Source of the DNA: UBA1351 sp963677625
Lineage (GTDB): Bacteria; Bacillota; Clostridia; Lachnospirales; Vallitaleaceae
Reading direction: 5' to 3'
DNA length: 64,000 nt
Assembly (NCBI GenBank): GCA_963677625.2
Contig: CAXXSW010000012.1
Location: 248,001-312,000 of the forward strand
This document shows, one piece after another, positions 16,522 through 26,184 of the stretch. The position numbers were made by a program, and so were the translations under genes. The notes below the pieces were generated by a model that saw only the letters and a program-made list of their open reading frames with translations, was not told where the DNA came from and did no database searches. Each line of letters opens with the position of its first letter. Position 1 is the stretch's first letter.

Positions 16522-18846
16522 ATGTCTAATAATTACGTATTATTAACCTTAATGATATATGCCACATCATATGTTTTTGTCTATATAGCAGATCATATAT
16601 TTGAATCCTATATAGATTCATCATTTCGATCTAAGAACATTATCCGGGGACTGTTTTTTGGATTGGGAAGTTCCATTATGATTATTATACTAAATAATGC
16701 GGACTTAATGGGATATTCTGATGGACGTTATACTATTGTCATGGTAGTAGCATCCCTTTTTGGTTTTCTGCCTGGTTTGGTTATTTATTCTATGACAATT
16801 ATATTGAGTATCATTAATGGTTATAATGAAATTGCTTTTCTATTTGTCAATATAACTTGGTATCTCTGTTTAGGTATACTTATATATCTAATACCTAAGA
16901 AAAATTCATATTACCATGTTTTTCTCAATATGATTGGCGCTATTCTGGCCTTTTATGTTGCAACAATATTAGCAGGATTTTTTCTGGAAGACTCGATGTC
17001 ACATCTAAATGAAATTAATGATCATCTGTTTTGGATCATACCTATAGTTTCAGCCTATGCAGGCTTGGTTTCTTTTTTTGTTATCAAGGAGATTAACAGA
17101 AAGCAAGGTATAGAGGAATTGGGCTATAATTCTAGGGTTCTTTTTGAACTGAATGAATCAACAGAGAACCTTAACAGACAGCTTATTGATAGTGAAAATA
17201 AGTATAAACTACTACTTAAAGCAAGTGATGAAGGTGTAGTTGACTATAATCATGTAACTAAGATTCTATCTTTGTCAGACAAAGCCTTAGCCATTATTAA
17301 TCATACGCTGCGAGGAAAAGAAATAACTTTGTGGGACGTGATGGATATACTTGTAGAGGATGATGTTAAGTTACTTAAAGAAAATTTTGATAAGATTAAA
17401 TTTAGTAATCAGGAAATGATTGATATTAGGCTTAGGATAAAGCAGGTCTATGGTGAGCCAAGGCATGTTAGACTTACTGGAGCCATTATTAGAAAAGATG
17501 GAAAAGTTAGTAGAATTGTTGGTGCTGTCAAGGATATTCATGATGCTGTTCTCAAGGAGGAGATTATCTATAATTTAGCATACAGGGATGAAGCTACTGG
17601 CATTTACAATGAGAATGCATTTGTAAAAGACTTAAACGAACTTCTAGCAAATCAAAAGCAAGAAAATATCTTGTTTCTGTCAATTCGCGGCTATTTAAGT
17701 TATAATTCTATTGGTATTGCATTTCGTAATAATCTTCGACTACATTTCGTTAGTGTATTAAAAAGATTCTTTTATATTGAAAATTGTTATTATCTAGATG
17801 ATGGAGTTTTTGTGGTTAGGAATCATCAGGATATTACTTTTGATGAAGCTAAGATAAAGTATCAGGCGCTTAGGCGCGAACTTGAAAAGCCGAAATTTAT
17901 CGGAGATGTTTCTGTTCATTTGATGATACATGGCACTTATGTTATTTGTCCATCTGATAGTGTTTCTCCAGAGGGTATTATTTCAAGAGGTAGGGCAATG
18001 CTCAGACATTTGGAAACTAATAAGAAAATGGATTTGGCAGATTTCAAAGAATCTATTTATAAGACCCTCTTTAGGGCCAATAGGCTGGATGCCTTCATAC
18101 TAAATGCTATCGAAGATGATGAGTTCTACCTTGTTTATCAGCCACAGTACAATGATATAGGTCATATTATTGGTTATGAAGCCTTGATTAGATGGGACTC
18201 TGATCGATTCGGCTATGTTTCTCCAAATGAGTTTATACCTGTTGCTGAGCGTAATGGAAATATATTTTATGTTGGACGTTTTGTCATCGATTCAACATGT
18301 GAGTTTTGTAACCGCTTTAGAGAAAGATTCGGCACTTATCCTAGAATATCAATTAATGTGTCTTTTGTTGAATTGATAAATCCTAATTATGCTTTAGAAT
18401 TAACTAATATATTGGAAGGTTATAATATTCCTGTGTCTTCCATTATATTGGAGGTTACAGAAACTGCTATTTCGGACTTTGTAGATGTGGTTTTAACGAA
18501 CATCCAAGCACTGAGTCAACAAGGTTTTGAAATTCATTTAGATGATTTTGGTACAGGTTATTCATCCTTAAATCATTTAAGTATGCTTCCTGTAGATACG
18601 GTTAAAATAGATAAATCTTTTATTGACAAAATCATGACTAATGAGAACAGTCAGAAAATCGTAATATCAGTTATTGAACTTTGCCACAGACTTGGGAAGA
18701 AAGTTGTAGCAGAAGGAATAGAAAGGGAAGGACAATTCAATATTTTAAAAGATATGGGATGTGATGAATTCCAAGGATATTTTTTTAGTAAACCTCTTAA
18801 CGACTATACTATATTAAGTGACGAAAAAACAACAAAGCTATATTAA
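16522..18846 (+). CDS. Membrane-bound PAS-GGDEF(degenerate)-EAL protein, predicted c-di-GMP phosphodiesterase
   Basis: This 774-residue protein has about six hydrophobic segments in residues 1-190 (a 5TMR-LYT-like sensor is possible, with SDGRYTIVMVVASLFGFLPG), a short coiled stretch, a PAS domain (about 225-345), a GGDEF-like domain (about 355-510) and an EAL domain (about 525-765). The diguanylate cyclase signature is lost: DDGVF (426-430) replaces GGDEF. The phosphodiesterase residues look intact: EALIRW (553-558), SINVS, EVTE, DDFGTGYSS (from 674), KIDKSF, AEGIE and QGYFFSKP. I therefore predict c-di-GMP hydrolysis with a non-catalytic GGDEF module. Confidence 0.9.
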   Translation: MSNNYVLLTLMIYATSYVFVYIADHIFESYIDSSFRSKNIIRGLFFGLGSSIMIIILNNADLMGYSDGRYTIVMVVASLFGFLPGLVIYSMTIILSIINGYNEIAFLFVNITWYLCLGILIYLIPKKNSYYHVFLNMIGAILAFYVATILAGFFLEDSMSHLNEINDHLFWIIPIVSAYAGLVSFFVIKEINRKQGIEELGYNSRVLFELNESTENLNRQLIDSENKYKLLLKASDEGVVDYNHVTKILSLSDKALAIINHTLRGKEITLWDVMDILVEDDVKLLKENFDKIKFSNQEMIDIRLRIKQVYGEPRHVRLTGAIIRKDGKVSRIVGAVKDIHDAVLKEEIIYNLAYRDEATGIYNENAFVKDLNELLANQKQENILFLSIRGYLSYNSIGIAFRNNLRLHFVSVLKRFFYIENCYYLDDGVFVVRNHQDITFDEAKIKYQALRRELEKPKFIGDVSVHLMIHGTYVICPSDSVSPEGIISRGRAMLRHLETNKKMDLADFKESIYKTLFRANRLDAFILNAIEDDEFYLVYQPQYNDIGHIIGYEALIRWDSDRFGYVSPNEFIPVAERNGNIFYVGRFVIDSTCEFCNRFRERFGTYPRISINVSFVELINPNYALELTNILEGYNIPVSSIILEVTETAISDFVDVVLTNIQALSQQGFEIHLDDFGTGYSSLNHLSMLPVDTVKIDKSFIDKIMTNENSQKIVISVIELCHRLGKKVVAEGIEREGQFNILKDMGCDEFQGYFFSKPLNDYTILSDEKTTKLY

Positions 18847-18878
18847 GCATTTGGATTTGTGGACTAGAAGGAGACCAG

Positions 18879-19655
18879 ATGAAGAGTATTTCTGCAATTA
18901 AGGAAGAATATAAAGAGTTAGAAAAAGTGGATATAAGGGAGTTTAACTCTGTTTTTGATAGTTTTTACGACAACTATAAGGATGATTCACGCAAGGGAGT
19001 TGTTCAGATATTGAACAAGGGAAAGAAAAAAGTCCTTGCTTACATAAAAGAATTAGAACGAGTGGATTTTATGTTAACCTATGAGAATGCTTATAGGGGA
19101 CAAGGTTATATTGGAGGCGTTGATGAAGCAGGAAGAGGCCCTTTAGCTGGCCCTGTTGTGGCTTCATGTGTTATTCTCAACCCAGAAGATCCCATTCTCT
19201 ATGTCAATGATTCCAAGAAGCTTAGTGCTGGAATGAGAGATCAACTCTTTGATGAAATTCAAAATAGGGCAATTGCATATGGTATTGGCATTGTCCATCA
19301 CGATCAGATCGATGAAATAAACATACTTCAAGCAACATACCAAGCTATGCGTATAGCTATTGAACAAATGAAAGTCAAACCAAGTCATCTCTTGAATGAC
19401 GCTCTTATCATTCCTGGAGTTAAATTGACTCAGGAGAAGATTATTAAGGGTGATGGTAAATCCTTATCAATTGCAGCGGCCAGTATATTGGCTAAGGTTA
19501 CCAGGGACAGGATTATGGTAGCTTATGATGAACTATATCCTCAATATGGTTTTGCTGGACATAAGGGATATGGGTCAAGTGCGCATATACAAGCGATAAA
19601 AACATATGGACCGTGCCCTATTCATCGCAGAAGCTTCATAAGAAATTTTACGTAA
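18879..19655 (+). CDS. rnhB: Ribonuclease HII
   Basis: RnhB cuts RNA in RNA-DNA hybrids, including single misincorporated ribonucleotides. The 258-residue protein has an N-terminal extension of about 70 residues, common in Firmicutes, then GGVDEAGRGPLAGPVVASCV with the first catalytic Asp-Glu pair, VNDSKKLS, KGDGKSLSIAAASILAKVTRD, which carries a further Asp, and HKGYGSSAH. A good ribosome binding site (AGAAGGAGACC) precedes the ATG. Confidence 0.96.
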   Translation: MKSISAIKEEYKELEKVDIREFNSVFDSFYDNYKDDSRKGVVQILNKGKKKVLAYIKELERVDFMLTYENAYRGQGYIGGVDEAGRGPLAGPVVASCVILNPEDPILYVNDSKKLSAGMRDQLFDEIQNRAIAYGIGIVHHDQIDEINILQATYQAMRIAIEQMKVKPSHLLNDALIIPGVKLTQEKIIKGDGKSLSIAAASILAKVTRDRIMVAYDELYPQYGFAGHKGYGSSAHIQAIKTYGPCPIHRRSFIRNFT

Positions 19656-19750
19656 TATATATAGAATAAGGTATCTCTCGACGATATATACTTTAGGACC
19701 ACTATGTTATGGTTTTGTTTTGAATCCATTCAGAAAGTTTGGTGAAGATA

Positions 19751-21322
19751 GTGAGAATCGATTTGTCCGGTTTTATGGGTAAGCTTAATAAAACGGAAGA
19801 GTTAAAAAATAATAAAAGAAGAACACCTAGTAATTACAGCAAGATGCCTGTAAAAGGGGAAAAAATTAGCGGTCAGATTATTGATGTTCAGCATAATAAG
19901 GTTGCTATTCTTATGGAAAATGGAGAAGTTGTTGAAGCTAGACTTACTAAGGACCTTCAATTTGTCATAGGAGACCAAGTTAAGTTTCTTGTAAAAGACC
20001 TTTCTGATGGCCAGTTACTTCTTCAACCTATTGATGAGAATAAGCTTGTAGATGACAAACTATTATCTATACTTAAGGTAGCGGGTTTTGAAGATACACC
20101 TAAGAATAGAGAACTCCTAGGAAGATTGATTGAAAAAAGTATGCCCATTGATAAAAGCTCTTTACAGGAGATGGTCATGTATACCAAGCGTTTTCCGGAA
20201 GCTAAAGTCAATGAATTGGTTTTTCTTAAAGAAAATGACATTTTGATTTCTAAGGAATCCCTTCATTATGTTGAACAATTGTTGAATCATAAACAGTCGG
20301 TATCATCAAATATTTCAAATTTCAATAATGAGGTTGCCAGTATTATTGATAAGACTTCTGGTGCTATGGTTGCTAAAACAATACTAAGGGATAATGAACC
20401 AGCTGTTAATGTGCTTACTAAAATTCGTAATTTCTTTTTTAAGCCTGATAATCAGGTAGAGGTTCCGGCCAAAAAACTGGAACTACCTATGAACAAACTG
20501 ATGACTCAAGCATCTGCTGATCAGGTCGTAAATAATGCAGGTAAAATACTATTATCTGGTCTTGACCAGGAGCATTATCAATCGTCATACCTTTCAGAAC
20601 TTTCAAATTTATCTGTAAATAAGGAAAAAGCATTTAGTCAATTGTTTTCTGCTATAGAGAATCTTGATGTACCGGAGGATATTAAACAAGCAACCAATAA
20701 GCTTATAGCTGGTTCCATGACCAAGTCTATGTTAAATCATGAGCTTATGTTTAAAAAAGATGAGATAGAAAGTGTTGATACGATTAATAAACACTATAAT
20801 AAGGTTTACAGTAAAATGGTAGATGTTTTGAATCTTGATCTTCATGACAACAGTGAAACTGTTCAACAAGTCCTTAAAGAGGCGGGTAATATCAAGACTA
20901 GCGTTGAACTCATGAACCAACTCCAAGAGAATCATCAGTTTCTTCATATACCTATGATCATTAACAATCAAAATGTAGACAGTGAGCTTTATGTTATGAA
21001 AAAAAATTCAGGTAAGAAGAAACAAAGTGAACGGATAACTGCCCTTCTTAGACTAGATCTTAGGAATTTGGGTCAGTTGGATATCTATATAGCAAAAACT
21101 GGTAACAATGTAGATGTCAACTTTTATACAGTCAATGAGGAAGTAACTGAGCATATTCGTAAACATGCCGGCGATTTATATAAGCAACTCATAGAAAAAT
21201 CTTTTAATGTCCTAGGTATAGGAGCTTCTTTAAGAGAAAAGGAGTTCAATATTGTTGATGATTTTCTGGAGCCTAATGATAGTGGTGAATCCAAACGATT
21301 CTCATTTGACATGCGAGCATGA
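19751..21322 (+). CDS. FliK-like protein (flagellar hook-length control C-terminal domain)
   Basis: This 523-residue protein has a basic N-terminus, a small beta-rich segment (KISGQIIDVQHNKVAILMENG), a long variable middle and a C-terminal region (about 390-500) that resembles the FliK/Flg_hook domain: LRLDLRNLGQLDIYIA followed by VDVNFYTVNEEVTEHIR. The next gene encodes an FlhB-like cytoplasmic domain, the natural partner of FliK in the export-switch mechanism; the same rnhB-adjacent pair exists in Bacillus subtilis (ylqG-ylqH). The start is uncertain: GTG 19751 has GGTGA at good spacing; TTG 19739, GTG 19742 and ATG 19775 are alternatives. Confidence 0.7.
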   Translation: MRIDLSGFMGKLNKTEELKNNKRRTPSNYSKMPVKGEKISGQIIDVQHNKVAILMENGEVVEARLTKDLQFVIGDQVKFLVKDLSDGQLLLQPIDENKLVDDKLLSILKVAGFEDTPKNRELLGRLIEKSMPIDKSSLQEMVMYTKRFPEAKVNELVFLKENDILISKESLHYVEQLLNHKQSVSSNISNFNNEVASIIDKTSGAMVAKTILRDNEPAVNVLTKIRNFFFKPDNQVEVPAKKLELPMNKLMTQASADQVVNNAGKILLSGLDQEHYQSSYLSELSNLSVNKEKAFSQLFSAIENLDVPEDIKQATNKLIAGSMTKSMLNHELMFKKDEIESVDTINKHYNKVYSKMVDVLNLDLHDNSETVQQVLKEAGNIKTSVELMNQLQENHQFLHIPMIINNQNVDSELYVMKKNSGKKKQSERITALLRLDLRNLGQLDIYIAKTGNNVDVNFYTVNEEVTEHIRKHAGDLYKQLIEKSFNVLGIGASLREKEFNIVDDFLEPNDSGESKRFSFDMRA

Positions 21323-21340
21323 TTGCATGTCAAGATTTTT
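21306..21340 (+). terminator. Hairpin spanning the FliK-like stop codon
   Basis: TTGACATGC (21306-21314) pairs with GCATGTCAA (21325-21333), loop 10 nt containing the stop codon, followed by GATTTTTAT. It may attenuate transcription into the FlhB-like gene. Confidence 0.45.
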
Positions 21341-21388
21341 ATATCTTATATGAACCAGTAAATAAATGTTTTTTGTTAAGGTGGTAAA

Positions 21389-21685
21389 ATGGTCAATAGG
21401 AATCAACACACAGAACTGAAAAAAGCGGTCAAGAAAGCCGCCGCTATTCGTTATGATTCGGGTGATAACGCACCTACAGTTGTCGCAAAGGGAAAAGGGA
21501 TTGTTGCCGAAAATATATTGGACAAGGCCAGTGAAGGTGATGTACCTGTTTATAAGGACCCTGATTTGGTAGAAGAATTAACCAGGCTGGATCTTGGTGA
21601 TTTTATTCCTCCTGAATTATATACGGTTGTAGCCGAAATCATGGTATTTGTATCAGACTTGGATAAGTTGAGAGATAAGATGTAG
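21389..21685 (+). CDS. FlhB C-terminal-domain homologue (EscU/YscU/HrcU export-switch family)
   Basis: This 98-residue protein corresponds to the cytoplasmic domain of FlhB without the membrane part: KKAAAIRYDSGDNAPTVVAKGKG and YKDPDLVEELTRLDLGDFIP match the FlhB-C segment. The autocleavage motif NPTH of true FlhB is absent (the equivalent region reads DNAPT). Its role is not established. It is paired with the upstream FliK-like gene. GGTGG lies before the ATG. Confidence 0.85.
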   Translation: MVNRNQHTELKKAVKKAAAIRYDSGDNAPTVVAKGKGIVAENILDKASEGDVPVYKDPDLVEELTRLDLGDFIPPELYTVVAEIMVFVSDLDKLRDKM

Positions 21686-21774
21686 TAATATTATATGGGG
21701 ATAATGGGTAAAGCTATGGAAGAATAATCCTATGTATAAGGGTGATATATTAGATATAAGAAAAGGGTGCTGGG

Positions 21775-22125
21775 GTGAATAAAAGACAAAAAGGTCAGAT
21801 TTATGAAGAAAAAGCTGTTGATTACCTTAAAGATATGGGGTATAAAGTGCTTGACAGAAACGTCTATACAAAATTCGGAGAATTGGATCTTGTAGCAATG
21901 GACCAGGAAACTTTGGTTTTTATTGAAGTAAAGTATAGGTCTAATGGTGCATACGGACATCCGGCTGAGTCTGTAAACTATCATAAACAAAAACATATAA
22001 TCAATTCGTCTAAATGGTATATGATGGTAAAGGGTTATAGTCAGGTAAATGTTCGCTATGATGTTTGTGGTTGGCATCAAGGACAAATAAAATACTATAA
22101 AGGAGCATTTTCTTATGGAAGTTAA
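21775..22125 (+). CDS. YraN/UPF0102 family nuclease-fold protein
   Basis: This 116-residue protein belongs to UPF0102, which has a Holliday-junction-resolvase/restriction-endonuclease-like fold: KGQIYEEKAVDYLKDMGY, NVYTKFGELDLVAMD and LVFIEVKYRSNGAYGHPAESV give the E-x(n)-E-D-x(n)-E-V-K pattern. The biological substrate is unknown. It starts with GTG at 21775, and its 3' end overlaps pgeF by 11 bp. Confidence 0.93.
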   Translation: MNKRQKGQIYEEKAVDYLKDMGYKVLDRNVYTKFGELDLVAMDQETLVFIEVKYRSNGAYGHPAESVNYHKQKHIINSSKWYMMVKGYSQVNVRYDVCGWHQGQIKYYKGAFSYGS

Positions 22126-22912
22126 GTTAGTCAGTTTTGATAATTTGAATAAATATAAAGAAGTGAGCCATTGCTTTACAAGCCGACATGGTGGATATAG
22201 CAATGGTGTTTTTTCGTCGCTGAACATGGGCTTTGGTCGTGGTGATGATGATGACTTGGTGATGAAAAATTATGAATTAGTAGCTAAAACTATTGGATTT
22301 AGAAGGTCAGATCTTGTTTTGTCAAATCAGATACATGGTGATACAATTATAAGAGTAGAAAAGAGTGATAGAGGTAAAGGACTAACGAAAGTTTCTGATC
22401 TTCTAGGTGTCGATGGTTATTTAACCAAGGAACGGGGAGTGGGATTAACATTATTTTTTGCTGACTGCGTCCCCCTATATTTTTATGATCTGGTTAGACA
22501 TGCTGTTGCTATTGCTCATGCAGGTTGGAAGGGGACAACTCTTCAGATTGCCAGGAAGATGATAGAAAGGATGGGGCTTGAGTTTGGTACAAGGCCAGAA
22601 GATATTATTGCAGCTATAGGTCCTTCGATTTGTGGTAACTGTTATGAAGTGTCTGAAGATGTTAAAAAACAATTTGACTTATCCTTTAATGATGATATAA
22701 TAGCAAAAGTTGTTAAAACTGGAGGAATTGAAGGAAAATATATTATAGATTTAAAACTAACCAACCGATTATTGATGGAAGAATCGGGTATTAAGCCTGT
22801 GAATATCGAAGTTTCACAATATTGTACTCTGTGCCATCATGACCTTTTCTTTTCTCATAGAAAGATGGGAAATGAGCGTGGCAGCCAGGTTGGTATCATA
22901 GGGTTAAGATAA
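22115..22912 (+). CDS. pgeF: Polyphenol oxidase/purine nucleoside-active YfiH family protein
   Basis: The 265-residue protein is of the YfiH/PgeF multicopper-like family, members of which act on purine nucleosides and, in E. coli, edit muramyl precursors. Conserved segments are QIHGDTI, FADCVPLYFYD, IAHAGWKGTTLQIA, AIGPSICGNCYEV and TLCHHDLFFSHRKMGNERGSQ, which include the His and Cys metal ligands. Ribosome binding site AAAGGAGC lies within yraN. The family function in this organism is inferred from homology only. Confidence 0.93.
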   Translation: MEVKLVSFDNLNKYKEVSHCFTSRHGGYSNGVFSSLNMGFGRGDDDDLVMKNYELVAKTIGFRRSDLVLSNQIHGDTIIRVEKSDRGKGLTKVSDLLGVDGYLTKERGVGLTLFFADCVPLYFYDLVRHAVAIAHAGWKGTTLQIARKMIERMGLEFGTRPEDIIAAIGPSICGNCYEVSEDVKKQFDLSFNDDIIAKVVKTGGIEGKYIIDLKLTNRLLMEESGIKPVNIEVSQYCTLCHHDLFFSHRKMGNERGSQVGIIGLR

Positions 22913-22922
22913 GAGGTGTTAC

Positions 22923-24254
22923 ATGGCCAAGCACATAATTACCAGTGTTGAAAAAGACAGTATTGCTGAGGAATTGGATATTCAGATTGGAGATCAATTA
23001 ATTTCTATTAACGGACAAGAAGTCGAAGATGTTCTTGATTATACATATTTGGAAAAGGATGAAGAGCTTGAAGTTGTTGTTTATCGTCCTTCAACTAATG
23101 AAGAATGGGAATATTTTATTGAAAAGGAAGTTTTTGAGACCATTGGATTAGATTTTGAATCGGGACTAATGGATGAATATAAGTCTTGCCACAATAAATG
23201 TGTTTTTTGTTTTATTGATCAATTGCCACCTGGTATGCGCGAGACTATGTATTTCAAAGATGATGATGCAAGATTATCTTTCCTTCAAGGCAACTATATT
23301 ACCCTAACCAATATGAAGGACAAAGATTTTGATAGAATCATTAAGTACCGTTTGCAACCCATTAATCTTTCTATACATGCCATGAATATGGAACTTAGGA
23401 AAGAAATGCTTCATAACCGATTTGCAGGAAGTCTTTTAACCTATATGGATCGTTTAAAAGAGGCAGAGTTGATTATGCATGGACAGATTGTATTATGCAA
23501 GGGAATCAATGACGGGGAAGAACTTAAATATTCCATTAATGAGATGATGAAATATCTACCATATTTACAAAGTGTTTCGATTGTTCCTGTTGGATTAACA
23601 AAACATCGTGCTCATTTACAAAAGCTGGAACCTTTTAGTAAGGAAGAGGCAATAGAGGTTATTGAACTTGTTGAAGAATACCAAAAAAAAGCACTGGAAA
23701 TACATGACCTACATTACATACATGCTGGGGATGAATTTTATTTTCTAGCTGAACGCGATATGCCAAAAGCTGAAACTTATGATGGTTATTTACAGTATGA
23801 AAATGGTGTTGGAATGACAAGGCTCTTGATTGATGAGTTTGTCGAATGTTATAATAACTTTGATTTTCAAAATATGGAAGCGAATAGATACACAAAAGTC
23901 ACAATTGTTACAGGTAAGTTAATTGAAGCGACTTTAAAGTCCTTGGCAAAGCTTATAGAGGACAAATCAAGTATGGATATTGAAATCATTGGTATTGAGA
24001 ATGATTTCTTTGGTCCTCTCATTACCGTTTCTGGACTTATTACCGGTGGTGATATTATAGAACAACTAAACGGTGGAGATTATGAGATTATTTATCTACC
24101 GGACAATATGCTAAAGGCTGATAAGGACATCTTCTTAGATGATATAAGTATCAGTCATTTAGAATCACAATTAGGAACTAATGTAGTAGCTCTTGAATTA
24201 AAGGGTGAAGATTTGTTTAATGCTATGTTAGGTAAGGAGATAAATCATGAGTAA
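22923..24254 (+). CDS. DUF512 radical SAM/PDZ protein
   Basis: This 443-residue protein has an N-terminal PDZ-like domain (ITSVEKDSIAEELDIQIGDQ, residues about 1-70), a radical SAM-like region with SCHNKCVFCFIDQLPPGMR (C-x3-C-x2-C) and FLQGNYITLTN, and a C-terminal DUF512 domain ending in VVALELKGEDLF. It occurs next to der in many Clostridia. The reaction is unknown. Its 3' end overlaps der by 8 bp. Confidence 0.9.
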   Translation: MAKHIITSVEKDSIAEELDIQIGDQLISINGQEVEDVLDYTYLEKDEELEVVVYRPSTNEEWEYFIEKEVFETIGLDFESGLMDEYKSCHNKCVFCFIDQLPPGMRETMYFKDDDARLSFLQGNYITLTNMKDKDFDRIIKYRLQPINLSIHAMNMELRKEMLHNRFAGSLLTYMDRLKEAELIMHGQIVLCKGINDGEELKYSINEMMKYLPYLQSVSIVPVGLTKHRAHLQKLEPFSKEEAIEVIELVEEYQKKALEIHDLHYIHAGDEFYFLAERDMPKAETYDGYLQYENGVGMTRLLIDEFVECYNNFDFQNMEANRYTKVTIVTGKLIEATLKSLAKLIEDKSSMDIEIIGIENDFFGPLITVSGLITGGDIIEQLNGGDYEIIYLPDNMLKADKDIFLDDISISHLESQLGTNVVALELKGEDLFNAMLGKEINHE

Positions 24255-25578
24255 CAAACCAATAGTTGCCGTAGTCGGCCGTCCCAATGTTGGCAAATCA
24301 ACATTGTTCAACCGTTTAGCTGGCGAAAATATATCAATTGTTAAGGATACCCCAGGTGTTACCAGAGATCGGATATATTCTGACGTTTCCTGGTTAAAGT
24401 ATGATTTTACACTTATTGATACAGGGGGGATTGAACCAGACACCAGTGACTTGATTTTGCGACATATGCGGGCTCAAGCTGAGATTGCTATTGAAACCGC
24501 AGATGTTATTATTTTTATGGTAGATGTACAGACTGGACTTACAGACTCTGATCAAAAGGTTGCAGAGATGCTTCGTCGTTCTAGAAAGCCAATTGTCCTT
24601 TGTGTTAACAAGGTAGACTCCTTCAAGAAATTTGAGATGGATATTTATGAGTTTTATAACCTTGGTTTAGGTGAACCCTTTCCAATTGCTGCTTCCAATG
24701 CACAAGGTCTTGGTGATATGTTGGATGAAGTGGTTAAACACTTTTATGAAGATCAAGTTGGACTTGGTGATGATGAAGAAGAAATTACCAGTGTAGCCAT
24801 TGTTGGTAAGCCAAATGTTGGAAAATCCTCTTTGGTTAATAAGATTCTTGGCGAAGAGCGTCTGATTGTATCTGATATAGCAGGAACAACAAGAGATTCC
24901 ATTGACACTTTGGTCAAGTTTGATGGCAAAGAATATCGCTTTATTGATACAGCAGGTCTCAGACGTAAAAGCAGAATTAAAGAAGACTTGGAAAGGTATT
25001 CTATTGTAAGAACAGTAGCCAGTGTTGAAAAAGCGGATATTGTTATTATGATGATTGATGCAACTGAAGGTATTACAGAGCAGGATGCAAAAATAGCCGG
25101 AATTGCCCATGATAGGGGCAAGGGTATTATAGTTGCTGTTAATAAGTGGGATGCTTTAGAAAAAGATGATAAGACCATGTATAGGTTCTTGGATGATATA
25201 CAAACAACTTTGGCCTATATGACTTATGCACCTATTGTATTTATATCAGCAGTTACTGGCCAACGAATCAATAAATTGTTTGAAACAATTGAAATGGTTG
25301 AACAGAATCAAACCATGCGAGTTCCAACAGGTGTTATGAATGAGATTCTTTATGATGCAATGGCTATGAATCAGCCACCATCTGATAAGGGAAGACGATT
25401 AAAGATATATTATATGACTCAGGTTTCTATAAAACCACCTACATTTGTTCTATTTATCAACGATAAGGAACTCATGCATTTTTCTTATACACGTTATATA
25501 GAAAATCAAATCAGAGAAGCTTTTGGATTTAAGGGTACACCTCTGAAATTACTGGCGAGAGAGAGGAAGGAAAAATAA
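24247..25578 (+). CDS. der: Ribosome biogenesis GTPase Der (EngA)
   Basis: Der is a double-GTPase needed for assembly of the 50S subunit. Two G domains are visible: VVGRPNVGKSTLFNRLAG with DTGGIEP and NKVDS, then IVGKPNVGKSSLVNKILG with DTAGLRRKS and NKWDA, followed by a C-terminal KH-like domain. It has 443 residues, the family length. It shares its last base with the start of plsY. Confidence 0.97.
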   Translation: MSNKPIVAVVGRPNVGKSTLFNRLAGENISIVKDTPGVTRDRIYSDVSWLKYDFTLIDTGGIEPDTSDLILRHMRAQAEIAIETADVIIFMVDVQTGLTDSDQKVAEMLRRSRKPIVLCVNKVDSFKKFEMDIYEFYNLGLGEPFPIAASNAQGLGDMLDEVVKHFYEDQVGLGDDEEEITSVAIVGKPNVGKSSLVNKILGEERLIVSDIAGTTRDSIDTLVKFDGKEYRFIDTAGLRRKSRIKEDLERYSIVRTVASVEKADIVIMMIDATEGITEQDAKIAGIAHDRGKGIIVAVNKWDALEKDDKTMYRFLDDIQTTLAYMTYAPIVFISAVTGQRINKLFETIEMVEQNQTMRVPTGVMNEILYDAMAMNQPPSDKGRRLKIYYMTQVSIKPPTFVLFINDKELMHFSYTRYIENQIREAFGFKGTPLKLLARERKEK

Positions 25579-26174
25579 TGCTTAGGATCTTAGGGTTTGT
25601 TATCGGGTATTTTGCAGGTTGTATCAATTTTGCATACTTAATTGGTAAGTTTAAGGAACATATTGATATCCGTGATTTTGGTAGTGGGAATTCAGGAACT
25701 ACCAATGCTATCCGTGTTATGGGTTGGAAGCTTGGAATGGTAACCTTCTTCGGTGATTTTTTTAAATGTCTCCTAGCATACTCCTTGGTGTCCTTTATAT
25801 TTAAGAGTGAATTGGCAGGTCTTTATGCTGGCTTTGGTGCTGTTATTGGACATAACTGGCCTGTTTTTTTAAAGTTCCGAGGTGGCAAGGGGATTGCCGC
25901 TAGTACTGGTCTACTATTTGCAGTGAATCCTTTAGGTGGATTAATCATTGTAATTATTGTGTCTGTGGTCATCAATGTCACAAAATATGTTTCATTGGGA
26001 TCCCTAGTCCTTGCAACACTAATGCCTATTATGTTTTTTATTGTTAAGGATGGGCAAATTGAGTTTGTTCTCCTTGGCTCTATCTTAATGGTAATAGCTT
26101 TTTGGAGACATAAGGCTAATATTAAACGGTTGATTGAAGGCAAAGAAAATAAACTGGGTTCTAGGAAAGGGTAG
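25578..26174 (+). CDS. plsY: Acyl-phosphate:glycerol-3-phosphate acyltransferase PlsY
   Basis: PlsY is a membrane enzyme that acylates glycerol-3-phosphate in the first step of phospholipid synthesis. The 198-residue protein has about five membrane segments and the three conserved motifs: GSGNSGTTNAIRVMGW, GHNWPVFLKFRGGKGIAAS and WRHKANIKRLIEGKENKLG. The next gene, gpsA, supplies its substrate. Confidence 0.96.
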   Translation: MLRILGFVIGYFAGCINFAYLIGKFKEHIDIRDFGSGNSGTTNAIRVMGWKLGMVTFFGDFFKCLLAYSLVSFIFKSELAGLYAGFGAVIGHNWPVFLKFRGGKGIAASTGLLFAVNPLGGLIIVIIVSVVINVTKYVSLGSLVLATLMPIMFFIVKDGQIEFVLLGSILMVIAFWRHKANIKRLIEGKENKLGSRKG

Positions 26175-26184
26175 TGGTTTTCAT

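Noticed and set aside
21730..22227. Minus-strand frame of 165 residues opposite yraN and pgeF
   Set aside because: It overlaps two well-supported genes and its composition looks like antisense of coding sequence.
24667..25178. Two minus-strand frames of about 140 residues inside der
   Set aside because: They lie wholly within the highly conserved der gene, have no ribosome binding sites and show no recognisable domain.
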